Shown here: piece by piece, positions 1 to 7,196 of the stretch
Layout of the letters: every line of letters starts with the position of its first letter
How positions within the stretch are numbered: the first letter of the stretch is position 1
DNA from: Fusibacter sp. 3D3
Lineage (GTDB): Bacteria; Bacillota; Clostridia; Peptostreptococcales; Acidaminobacteraceae
Direction: 5' to 3'
DNA: 64,000 nucleotides
Assembly: GCF_001748365.1 (NCBI RefSeq)
Contig: NZ_BDHH01000004.1
Coordinates: 163,174 to 227,173, forward strand
Position numbers and translations under genes: made by a program
Notes under the pieces: model-generated
What the model saw: only the letters and a program-made list of their open reading frames with translations
Database searches by the model: none
Told to the model about the DNA's origin: nothing

Positions 1-137
1 TTTTGATGCCACAACCAGATGGTTCCGCTGAGATTACGTTTCAATCTCCTGTGAGAGCGCCCTCATGTGGACAGGCTATGGTTTGTTATCAAGACACACT
101 TATGATTGGGGGAGGCATTATCACTCAAGTAGAGTGA
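1..137 (+). pseudogene. mnmA: mnmA 3' fragment (duplicate)
   Basis: This is the last 45 or so codons of a tRNA 2-thiouridylase reading frame, ending at TGA 135-137. It is nearly identical to the 3' end at 3783-3919. Whether the 5' part exists beyond the window edge cannot be seen. Because the convergent add copy beside it is clearly broken, I treat this as part of a decayed duplicate. It could instead be the end of an intact mnmA lying mostly outside the window, which would make the copy at 1590-3919 the dispensable one. Confidence 0.6.
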
Positions 138-416
138 GTAGCCACCTTTTAACGGTCTCATCTGCAAAAGCACCTTTGACGCTGTTTTTATAAATTTGCT
201 TATCAAACCCTGAATCATAGCCAAAGGCATTGTGAACAAGCTGAAATTCACGTGTCATATCCGTCCCAGATACCGTTCGAGCAATCCCTGTTTCGCCTGC
301 ATGAATCGTCACGTGATAGCCTAATCCTCTTGCATATGAAAATGCCTCTTTGAAACGCCTTGAACTTCGCTATTTCTCATATAAGAGAGAATCACATTCC
401 CCTTGATCTCATACTT
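121..416 (-). pseudogene. add: add fragment with two internal deletions
   Basis: This is a minus-strand remnant of adenosine deaminase, convergent with and overlapping the mnmA fragment exactly as in the intact copy at 3903-4898. The C-terminal coding end is kept. A 225-bp deletion is in frame (75 codons); a 94-bp deletion then breaks the frame. Homology ends at 416, so the N-terminal half with the first metal-binding histidines is absent. It cannot encode a working deaminase. Confidence 0.85.
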
Positions 417-499
417 CGGTTCCCAGTCCTCGTGCCTGCAGAAGAATCTGCATAAGTTATATGTGGGGGGCTTTATCGTGAATATAGTGCTTAATTTGA

Positions 500-859
500 T
501 TACTTATTTCTAAAATCATATATTTCATCTGGTAACACCAGTCGGTGTCCATTTATTTCTACCGTATCATCATCTATCCATACAAACTCAGCAGTATCTT
601 CTCTATAGTTCCAATATATATTTCTAGTTCTGTTATTGAAAATCAACTCACATCTAACTCCAGGTGCCACCGTAGAATGACTATTTGATACATATGCTTT
701 TATTTCATATGCTCCATTTGGAGATACTGTCATACCAATATATTCGCCTTTAGGGACTGTATTTATATCCCAAAAGAAATAATTAGCACCCAATAAAATT
801 ACAAACACAATAAATATTAAAATAAATCCCCATTTGTATTTTCTGTTTATTTTTTTCAT
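500..859 (-). CDS. DUF5412-like membrane-anchored protein, candidate immunity protein
   Basis: About 119 residues. The chosen ATG at 859 has GGAG six bases upstream; a longer frame to 931 has no comparable site. One hydrophobic N-terminal helix (about residues 10-28) is followed by a soluble domain with the pattern PKGEYIG, SPNGAYEIKAY, NIYWNY and INGHRL, which I recognise as typical of the DUF5412 family of small exported or anchored proteins of unknown role. It lies just downstream, on the same strand, of the remnant of a type 44-like polymorphic toxin domain (989-1330). Immunity genes usually occupy this position, so an immunity function is a reasonable inference, but nothing in the sequence proves it. 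A perfect hairpin at 940-980 separates the two. Confidence 0.6.
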   Translation of the reverse strand: MKKINRKYKWGFILIFIVFVILLGANYFFWDINTVPKGEYIGMTVSPNGAYEIKAYVSNSHSTVAPGVRCELIFNNRTRNIYWNYREDTAEFVWIDDDTVEINGHRLVLPDEIYDFRNK

Positions 860-939
860 ATCAATCTCCATTCTACTACTATTGCTTGTGGTATAAAAAG
901 CGATGACAGTGATTTCACTTATCCGTTTCATAATTTACA

Positions 940-980
940 AGCAAGAACGCTTAATTTACTAAAAATTAAGCGTTCTTGCT
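940..980. terminator. Perfect 18-bp hairpin between toxin relic and DUF5412 gene
   Basis: The arms 940-957 and 963-980 are perfectly complementary with a 5-base loop. There is no long T-tract on either strand, so it may be a weak or factor-assisted terminator, or a remnant element end. Confidence 0.55.
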
Positions 981-988
981 ATTTTCAA

Positions 989-1330
989 TTACAATACTTT
1001 ATTTAAATTCCTCGATGAATGATAGCCAATTCCGGTAACTATATCTGCAGTATCATTGGGATCATAAAAGTACGAACTAAAATAACTGAAACTTGAAGTC
1101 CCCCTATAAATCTGATACATACCAGCTGCCGATTTTAACGTAGTGCTTCCAAATAGAACACTTCCAACTACACCATAATGAAGATTTCCAATGTTTGTAC
1201 CCCCCCATAGATAACATATATCAATGAAGCATTTCTTGTTGATATTCCATAAAAATCAAAGGGGTTCTCCACCAGATCGACTATATTCAGCTGTTATTTC
1301 ATTTTCTAAATTCAGCTTAACATTACCATT
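989..1330 (-). pseudogene. C-terminal remnant of a type 44-like polymorphic toxin
   Basis: Reading the minus strand to the TAA at 989-991 gives a continuous frame of roughly 90 codons. It contains NIGNLHYGVVGSVLFG, LKSAAGMYQIYRGTS, then a YFYDPNDTADIVTGIGYHS segment. This layout (NxHYG..G, GAG/AAGxxQ, then DPxD and a terminal IxxGI) matches my memory of the polymorphic toxin type 44 domain carried at the end of large secreted toxins. Going further upstream the frame shifts near 1272, at a run of C and T, and hits a stop near 1333. There is no start codon with a ribosome site and no trafficking or repeat region. It is a detached toxin tip, probably inactive. The family call is from recognition only. 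Confidence 0.6.
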
Positions 1331-1472
1331 TTACATGCTTTATTGGTAGTGTTTTTATTTTTTTCTAATTAAACTTTAATTTCCCGTTCACTTCAAAAAC
1401 ACATTTTCATGATCACTATTCTATCAAAAGCGCTTATCTTTACACTAAATTTAAAAGCATTTTTAACCTTGA

Positions 1473-1891
<419 letters not shown>

Positions 1892-2286
1892 TTAACCGCA
1901 ACCACACGAACACATTATAAAGTATAATATAAGCAGATGAATAAATTGAGCAAAAAATATTATATTCAAAAGCTTGTAACTAATATAGAAAAGATATGAA
2001 AAGACGGTTTGGTCCATTGTGATCAAAGTTAAGATAATGGCGAGCCCCTAAGGCGTCTCACCATTAATGCATGATACCAAATTAAGACTAAGAGCATGTG
2101 GCAACGGCTAACACGCCTATTTCCAAAATCACCTATCGTCACAATCGTTGCGAAAGGGAAGCAACGATTGCGCCAATTCTCACTGTGCGCTTGTCATCAT
2201 TCTTGCAAAAGTGACTTATTTTTTTTAGGGCAAGAATGTCGCCAAGCGCCCAGCGAGAACGGTTGACTTCGGAAATAGCGGGAACG
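1892..2286 (+). mobile_element. Integron-type cassette 1 (no obvious gene)
   Basis: The block is bounded by G|TT junctions at 1891/1892 and 2286/2287 and ends in an attC-like site (2105-2293). The 5' part carries only a 20-codon frame at 1937-1999 preceded by a TATAAT; I see no ribosome site strong enough to call it a gene. Gene-less cassettes are known in integrons and may act as promoters or small-RNA sources. It follows directly on the broken mnmA frame, and cassette 2 follows directly on it. Confidence 0.5.
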
Positions 2287-2293
2287 TTAGCCG
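2105..2293 (+). other. attC-like recombination site 1
   Basis: The ends are CGGCTAAC at 2105-2112 and GTTAGCCG at 2286-2293, perfectly complementary and matching the R'' and R' core pattern of integron attC sites except for one base. Inside them CTATTTCC pairs with GGAAATAG. Further nested pairs are CAATCGTTGC with GCAACGATTG, and CATTCTTGC with GCAAGAATG. The whole folds as one long imperfect hairpin, as attC single strands do. At about 189 bp it is longer than most attC sites. Confidence 0.65.
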
Positions 2294-3540
2294 AAATTCG
2301 TTTTACTATTATAGTCTTCGAAATGGTAAAATAGAAGTATAAAGTATTGTAGGAGACTAAGTGATATGAGTGATGTTAAAGCTATAAATAACAGTGTTAA
2401 TTCCAATAAAATATATACAGCAATATCTAATATGATTCTTAAGACAAAGGACAATATAAGATATAATTTGAATTCGGAAATGGTTGTGCTATATTGGAAC
2501 ATTGGTAAAAAGATAAGAGAAGAAGTGTTGCTTGATAATAGGGCTGAATATGGACAAGAAGTTGTGAAAGAATTAAGTGATCAGCTAAGATCTGAATATG
2601 GTAAAGGTTTCAGTAAACGTAATTTATTCAATATGATTAAATTTTATGATGTTTTCTCTAACGAGGGAATTGTGCAGACACTGTCTGCACAATTAAGTTG
2701 GTCTCATTTTGTAGAATTAATTCGTATAGATGATCATCTCAAAGTAGAGTTCTATGCTACTATTTCAGTGAATGAACGATGGAGTGTTCGTGTATTAAAA
2801 GAGCGTATAAACTCTATGTTGTATGAACGTACAGTATTATCGAAGAAACCAGATCAGACAATTTCTAATGATTTAGCAGAATTAATGGATAATGGGAAAA
2901 TGTCTACTGATTTATTTTTAAGAGATCCATATGTTTTAGATTTTTTAGAGTTACAAGATACGTACAGTGAAAAAGACTTAGAAAATGCAATTTTAGCTGA
3001 ATTGGAAAGTTTTATGTTTGAGTTTGGCCGAGAATTCACTTTTGTTGGGCGACAGCAACGAATAACAATTGGTGACAGAGATTACTATATCGACTTATTG
3101 TTCTATCATCGAAAGTTGAAAAGGTTAGTGCTAATTGAATTGAAATTAGGAGAATTTAAACCTGAGCACAAAGGACAAATCGAGTTATACTTAAGATGGT
3201 TAGATAAGAATGAAAAAAATGAAGGTGAAGAATCACCGATAGGAATTATATTGTGTGCTGAGAAATCTCAAGAGACAGTTGAATTATTAGAATTAGATAA
3301 AAGTGGAATTCATGTTGCACAGTATTTGACTCAATTACCACCAAAAGAGGTACTGGAAAAGAAACTTCACAAAGCAATAGAACGTGCTAAATATAGACTG
3401 AATGAGAAATAACGTAAAAAGAACTCCGGCTAACACGTCGATTACCTAAATCACTCTGATGACACAGCCCTTGCGAGGCAAGGCCAGCGCCACTTTTGCC
3501 CTAAGGGTCAAAAGGAGTGACTTCGGTAATTGCGGGAACG
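2287..3540 (+). mobile_element. Integron-type cassette 2 carrying a DUF1016 nuclease gene
   Basis: This is a single-gene unit running from the TT after the first core (2287) to the G of the second core (3540), with the gene in the same direction as the attC. That is the normal architecture of an integron gene cassette. The right junction G|TTATCACC restores mnmA coding sequence immediately. No integrase gene is in the window, so this would be a cassette array without integrase or an off-site insertion. Confidence 0.6.
2366..3412 (+). CDS. DUF1016 / YhcG-type PD-(D/E)xK nuclease family protein
   Basis: 348 residues, start ATG with GGAG ten bases upstream. The N-terminal half (about 15-160) is the helical DUF1016 N domain, with VVLYWNIGKKIREE and YGKGFSKRNLFNM. 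The C-terminal half (about 185-335) is the PD-(D/E)xK nuclease-like fold. The acidic and lysine residues are visible in DRDYYIDLLFYH, VLIELKLGEF and the following GQIELYLRWL glutamine segment. Members of this family are common, often near restriction or mobile-element genes, and are poorly characterised; DNA cleavage is expected from the fold but no substrate is known. Here the gene is the only occupant of an integron-type cassette. The length is normal and the frame intact, so it is probably expressed. Confidence 0.85.
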   Translation: MSDVKAINNSVNSNKIYTAISNMILKTKDNIRYNLNSEMVVLYWNIGKKIREEVLLDNRAEYGQEVVKELSDQLRSEYGKGFSKRNLFNMIKFYDVFSNEGIVQTLSAQLSWSHFVELIRIDDHLKVEFYATISVNERWSVRVLKERINSMLYERTVLSKKPDQTISNDLAELMDNGKMSTDLFLRDPYVLDFLELQDTYSEKDLENAILAELESFMFEFGREFTFVGRQQRITIGDRDYYIDLLFYHRKLKRLVLIELKLGEFKPEHKGQIELYLRWLDKNEKNEGEESPIGIILCAEKSQETVELLELDKSGIHVAQYLTQLPPKEVLEKKLHKAIERAKYRLNEK

Positions 3541-3546
3541 TTATCA
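3427..3546 (+). other. attC-like recombination site 2
   Basis: It begins with CGGCTAAC at 3427-3434, and the GTT core follows at 3540-3542. Its left end (GGCTAACACG, then ATT.CC) and right end (GACTTCGG, AAT, GCGGGAACGTTA) are nearly the same as those of site 1, although the centres differ. Internal pairs are CACTC/GAGTG, CCTTGC/GCAAGG and CTTTTG/CAAAAG. After the core the sequence is host mnmA (TTATCACC) rather than the expected TTAGCC, as it would be for the last cassette of an array. Confidence 0.65.
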
Positions 3547-3919
3547 CCAAGGTATCGCCAGTTATACACTAGGACAAAAAAGAAAACTTGCTGAAGAACT
3601 CTCAGGCAAGTTTGTAGTCATAGGCATTTCAGCTGAAACGAACACTGTTATTTTAGGTGGGGAAAGTGATTTGTTTAAATACAAACTCACTGCTGAATCT
3701 TTTAATCTCATAAATTCATATCATACATTCCCAATGAAAGTTCAAGTGATCGTCAGTCAATGGTCTGCGGTTTACGAGGGGATTTTGATGCCACAACCAG
3801 ATGGTTCCGCTGAGATTACGTTTCAATCTCCTGTGAGAGCGCCCTCATGTGGACAGGCTATGGTTTGTTATCAAGACACACTTATGATTGGGGGAGGCAT
3901 TATCACTCAAGTAGAGTGA
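3541..3919 (+). pseudogene. mnmA: mnmA 3' part, downstream of cassette insertion
   Basis: From TATCACCAAGG the sequence reads YHQGIASYTLGQKRKL and continues to the end of MnmA (TGA 3917-3919). It includes the tRNA-binding and C-terminal beta-barrel part, and PVRAPSCGQAMVCY near the end. Joined to GNFL at 1890 it would give GNFLGYHQGIASYTLGQ, the expected MnmA order, apart from one missing G at the junction. It has no start of its own. The final codons overlap the convergent add gene by 17 bp. Confidence 0.85.
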
Positions 3920-4898
3920 GCAGCCACCTTTTAACGGTCTCATCTGCAAAAGCACCTTTGACGCTGTTTTTATAAATTTGCTTATCAAACCCTGAATCAT
4001 AGCCAAAGGCATTGTGAACAAGCTGAAATTCACGTGTCATATCCGTCCCAGATACCGTTCGATTATCCGTGTTGAGCGTTACCAGTATGCCCTCTTCATA
4101 AAACGCTGCAATTGGATGCGCTTTTATATGGGAGATGGCTTTTGTTTGTAAATTACTGGTCGGGCAACATTCTAAGAACACGCCATTTGACTTGACACAC
4201 TCATAAGCCTCTGGATCATGCATCATGGCAACACCATGCCCAATGCGTTCTGCACCTAATAGCTGAATGGCTTCTGTCATATTCTGAGCAATCCCTGTTT
4301 CGCCTGCATGAATCGTCACGTGATAGCCTAATCCTCTTGCATATGAAAATGCCTCTTTGAAACGCCTTGAAAACAAATCTCTCTCGCCGGCACACAAGTC
4401 CAAGGCTACAACACCCTTGCCTAAAAGGGTTTGACCTGAATTTATGACATCATAAATACCTTGAACTTCGCTATTTCTCATATAAGAGAGAATCACATTC
4501 CCCTTGATCTCATACTTTCCTTCTGCCCTTTTTATACCTTTGACAACACTTTCAATGATCGTTTTATAATCAAGTCCCTTTTCGATATGAAGTTGAGGGG
4601 CAAATCTGATTTCAATATACTTTACATTTTCAAGTGCGGCATCCTCCATGAGTTCATAAGAGACACGCTCTAGTGCTTCAGCAGTCTGCATGACTTTTAT
4701 CGGCAAATCAAACCGCTTTAAGTAAGTATCTAACGAATCACAATCACTTGGTGCAATGAGCGTTTCTCTAACCGTTTTAATACTTTCATCTGGTAATTTT
4801 ATATGGCTTTCTTTTGCAAGTTCCAACACGGTTTCAGGTCTTAAACTCCCATCTAAGTGACAGTGCAACTCCACTTTAGGCATTTTTAATACGTCCAT
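3903..4898 (-). CDS. add: Adenosine deaminase
   Basis: 331 residues, a normal length. It deaminates adenosine (and deoxyadenosine) to inosine in purine salvage. Family signatures are all present: the metal-binding VELHCHLDGSLRPE near residue 10, TIHAGETG in the middle, ERIGHGVAMM, and the C-terminal VTLNTDNRTVSGT loop that carries the catalytic aspartates. The ATG at 4898 has AGGAGG seven bases upstream. Upstream on the same strand lie a promoter (5035-5063), an adenine-type purine riboswitch aptamer and an intrinsic terminator, so expression should rise when adenine is abundant. The 3' end overlaps the mnmA relic. A broken second copy lies at 121-416. Confidence 0.95.
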   Translation of the reverse strand: MDVLKMPKVELHCHLDGSLRPETVLELAKESHIKLPDESIKTVRETLIAPSDCDSLDTYLKRFDLPIKVMQTAEALERVSYELMEDAALENVKYIEIRFAPQLHIEKGLDYKTIIESVVKGIKRAEGKYEIKGNVILSYMRNSEVQGIYDVINSGQTLLGKGVVALDLCAGERDLFSRRFKEAFSYARGLGYHVTIHAGETGIAQNMTEAIQLLGAERIGHGVAMMHDPEAYECVKSNGVFLECCPTSNLQTKAISHIKAHPIAAFYEEGILVTLNTDNRTVSGTDMTREFQLVHNAFGYDSGFDKQIYKNSVKGAFADETVKRWLLTLLE

Positions 4899-4911
4899 TT
4901 GATTCCTCCTA

Positions 4912-4970
4912 TAAAAAAACGCCTGATTACGAAGAAAATGCGCACTGCATCTTCCTCGTAATCAAGCGTT
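4912..4970 (-). terminator. Riboswitch-controlled intrinsic terminator of add
   Basis: On the minus strand AACGCTTGATTACGA pairs with TCGTAATCAGGCGTT and is followed by seven T. The left arm of this hairpin is made of the 3' strands of aptamer helices P3 and P1. Aptamer folding and terminator folding are therefore mutually exclusive, the arrangement of the known pbuE adenine ON switch. Confidence 0.85.
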
Positions 4971-5024
4971 TAAGGTGCTTGGTAGAAACCCCCATACCAT
5001 ATTAACGGGGTTATACGATGATTT
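4951..5024 (-). promoter_or_regulatory. Purine riboswitch aptamer, adenine type
   Basis: Minus strand: TATAACCCC, then AATATGGTATGGGGGTTTCT, ACCAAGCACC and TTAAACGCTTGATTACG. These match the conserved core of the purine aptamer (TATA at P1/J1-2, the two kissing loops, and the J2-3 TTTCTACC). The specificity base in the 3' junction (GATTACG) is T, as in add and pbuE adenine aptamers; guanine aptamers have C there. P1 can form between ATCGTA and TACGAG with one neighbouring mismatch. The gene controlled, adenosine deaminase, fits adenine sensing. Confidence 0.9.
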
Positions 5025-5034
5025 ATTAATTTAT

Positions 5035-5063
5035 ATTCTACAAAATTATCGACCCCACGTCAA
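5035..5063 (-). promoter_or_regulatory. Sigma-A type promoter of riboswitch-add
   Basis: Minus strand TTGACG (5063-5058), 17-base spacer, TAGAAT (5040-5035), about 10 bases upstream of the aptamer. Confidence 0.75.
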
Positions 5064-5102
5064 TTCTTTTGTTGAAATGTTCTGAAACTTATTTTAGTCT
5101 TC

Positions 5103-6551
5103 TTAATATGCCTTCGCCATGTAAACCATATGCTGCGCTGGTTTGCCACAGAACGGACATACATCCCCTAAGTTTTCTTGCTCAAATGGAATACACCTGA
5201 TAGTAACACCAGTTTCGTTTTTTACACGTTCTTCACAAGCTTCTTCACCGCACCACATCGTCTTTGCGAAACCTGGGGTTTCGATCATTTTTTGTTTAAA
5301 CTCTTCATAGGTTTCAAATGTAAACGTCTTCTCATCACGACTCACACGCGCTCTGCTTAACATGTCATCGTGGATTTGATCCAATAATTTCACCATGTTA
5401 TCCCCAATGCCATCAAGCTCAATAGGTCCTTTTTCAAAGTTATCTCTTCTTGCCACCATTGCAACGCCATTTTCTATATCTCTCGGTCCAATTTCAATTC
5501 TGATCGGAACCCCTTTCATCTCGTATTCATTAAATTTCCACCCTGGTGAGTTGTTCTCGTTGTCATCTAATTTCACACGAATTCCCTTAGATACAAGTTC
5601 TTTTTTAAGCGCTTCTGCTCTTTCTAAAACACCTTCTTTTTTCTGAGCAATTGGCACAATCACCACTTGAATTGGCGCAAGTCTTGGTGGCAAAACCAGA
5701 CCACGATTATCACCGTGAACCATGATCACGCCTCCAATTAATCTTGTAGAAACACCCCAAGAAGTATGATGCGGATATTCCAAATCGCCACCTCTGCCTT
5801 GGAAATTGATGTCAAATGCTTTTGTGAAATGCTGCGCCAGATTATGCGAAGTCCCCGATTGAAGCGCTTTTCCATCGTGCATCAAGGCTTCAATCGTATA
5901 AGTTGCCTCGGCACCAGCAAATTTTTCGCGCTCTGATTTTCTACCCACTACCATAGGAATTGCCAATAAATCTTCAGCCATTTCCTTGTAAATTGAAAGC
6001 ATTTGAAGCGTTTCTTTTTGAGCTTCTTCTGCTGTTTCATGTAAAGTATGACCTTCTTGCCATAAAAACTCGGAAGTTCTGAGGAAAGGTCGTGTTGCTT
6101 TTTCCCATCTAACCACAGAGCACCATTGATTATAGAGATAAGGTAATTCTCTATAAGACGTTAACCATTTAGAATACATGGCACAAATAATAGTTTCTGA
6201 CGTTGGTCTGATACAGAGTCTTTCTGCAAGTTCTTCACTACCGCCATGTGTTACCCAAGCCACTTCTGGCGCAAAGCCTTCAACATGCTCTTTTTCCTTA
6301 TTGAGAAGACTTTCAGGGATTAAAAGCGGGAAGTAGCAGTTTTCATGACCCGTTTCTTTAAATCTTCGATCTAGGAAACTTTGAATATTTTCCCAAAGTG
6401 CATATCCATACGGCTTGATGACCATAAATCCTTTAACCGGTGAATAATCCACTAAATCCGTCTTTTTAATCACATCTGTATACCACTGTGGAAAATCGTC
6501 TTCCATTTTGGTGATGTCTTTTACAAATTCTTTATCCTTATTTTTACCCAT
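5103..6551 (-). CDS. proS: Prolyl-tRNA synthetase, short archaeal/eukaryotic type
   Basis: 482 residues from the ATG at 6551, which has GGAGG five bases upstream; a 16-codon longer frame has no such site. It charges tRNA-Pro with proline in the cytoplasm. The length, the absence of the YbaK-like editing insertion, and the start region ([20 protein letters not shown]) are those of ProS type 3, found in archaea, eukaryotes and some Firmicutes. Class II motifs lie around RPTSETII and [14 protein letters not shown], with an anticodon-binding domain after about residue 285. The C-terminal zinc-binding-like domain has CGEEACEE and CPFCGKPA. Transcription is controlled by the T-box leader at 6708-6955. 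Confidence 0.97.
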   Translation of the reverse strand: MGKNKDKEFVKDITKMEDDFPQWYTDVIKKTDLVDYSPVKGFMVIKPYGYALWENIQSFLDRRFKETGHENCYFPLLIPESLLNKEKEHVEGFAPEVAWVTHGGSEELAERLCIRPTSETIICAMYSKWLTSYRELPYLYNQWCSVVRWEKATRPFLRTSEFLWQEGHTLHETAEEAQKETLQMLSIYKEMAEDLLAIPMVVGRKSEREKFAGAEATYTIEALMHDGKALQSGTSHNLAQHFTKAFDINFQGRGGDLEYPHHTSWGVSTRLIGGVIMVHGDNRGLVLPPRLAPIQVVIVPIAQKKEGVLERAEALKKELVSKGIRVKLDDNENNSPGWKFNEYEMKGVPIRIEIGPRDIENGVAMVARRDNFEKGPIELDGIGDNMVKLLDQIHDDMLSRARVSRDEKTFTFETYEEFKQKMIETPGFAKTMWCGEEACEERVKNETGVTIRCIPFEQENLGDVCPFCGKPAQHMVYMAKAY

Positions 6552-6607
6552 GAGCTCCTCCTTATTTAAATCACGTGCAGTTGCACTTAAATTGATCATA
6601 CTGAAAC

Positions 6608-6672
6608 TATCAAAGCGTATACTTAGTCCGCTTCGCTACCTTCGTAACACTTGCACAAGCCTATCGGATTGC
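6608..6672 (+). repeat. Partial copy A of a dispersed palindromic element
   Basis: About 65 bp matching the left part of the elements at 43705-43857 and (reverse) 25073-25202, from ATCAAAGCGTATAC through CGCTTCGCTACCTTCG to ATCGGATTGCA. The right half with the strong hairpin is missing. It lies in the proS messenger between the T-box terminator and the start codon, so it adds an untranslated segment to that transcript. Confidence 0.8.
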
Positions 6673-6707
6673 AACACTAAAACTTTATACCACGACTCAT
6701 TTACATT

Positions 6708-6955
6708 AAAAAAAGCCCTCATCTCTATAAAAAATAGAGACGAAAACTTCGCGGTACCACTCTAATTAACAAAGCAAAATACACTCTGTTCACTCAAACA
6801 TCGTAACGGGATGTGCCGTATGATTTATCATCACAAACTCCAGGGTAGGTTCAATCAATTTTGGGTTAGAAACCTTTCAGCCGATGAGTTTCATTCTCTT
6901 TAACACTACGTTGATTTACTGGCCCATTCACAGTCAAATTCACTTATTCATTTAT
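6708..6955 (-). promoter_or_regulatory. Proline T-box leader of proS
   Basis: Minus strand: the hallmark TGGTACCGCG lies at about 6760-6750. It is followed by a terminator (stem CGTCTCTA / TAGAGATG, then seven T at 6714-6708). Upstream in stem I the specifier-loop context GAACCTAC gives CCT, a proline codon flanked as usual by GAA and A. Uncharged tRNA-Pro should bind CCT and stabilise the antiterminator, switching proS on when proline is short. Confidence 0.9.
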
Positions 6956-6962
6956 ACCTATT

Positions 6963-6991
6963 AATATATTACGCCTTCAAAAGTTTGTCAA
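6963..6991 (-). promoter_or_regulatory. Promoter of T-box-proS
   Basis: Minus strand TTGACA (6991-6986), 17-base spacer, TATATT (6968-6963), just upstream of the T-box leader and just downstream of the tRNA-Sec gene. Confidence 0.75.
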
Positions 6992-7007
6992 CCTCATTTT
7001 ATCTCAT

Positions 7008-7104
7008 TGGCGGGAATGTGTGGGAATCGAACCCACCTAAGCAGCTATTAACTACTCAAACTGGTTTTGAAGACCAGAGGGCACACCAGAACCCATCCAC
7101 TCCC
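7008..7104 (-). tRNA. selC: tRNA-Sec (anticodon TCA)
   Basis: 97 nt including an encoded CCA. The acceptor GGGAGTG pairs with CATTCCC, followed by discriminator G. The anticodon arm CTGGT CTTCAAA ACCAG carries TCA, which reads UGA. A long variable arm (from TTTGAGTAG to the T arm GTGGG TTCGATT CCCAC) is typical of selenocysteine tRNA. It lies 92 bp downstream of selB on the same strand and may be co-transcribed with it. Confidence 0.95.
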
Positions 7105-7196
7105 AAGATGCTGTTTAGTCTCCACTGAACATTAACCCATTATACCCTATTTCATCACTCAAAGCCATATTTATTCGATCATTAAGCGCTAAGATT

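Larger units (their letters stand above)
1..416. repeat. Degraded second copy of the mnmA-add junction
   Basis: This stretch matches 3783-4517 almost base for base in three blocks. Positions 1-280 match 3783-4062, about 279-364 match 4286-4371, and 358-416 match 4459-4517. Relative to the other copy, 225 bp and then 94 bp are missing. The second deletion lies between two CCTTGAA microhomologies, which points to slippage or recombination between short repeats. Homology stops at about 417. The copy also runs off the left edge of the window, so its full extent is unknown. Confidence 0.9.
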
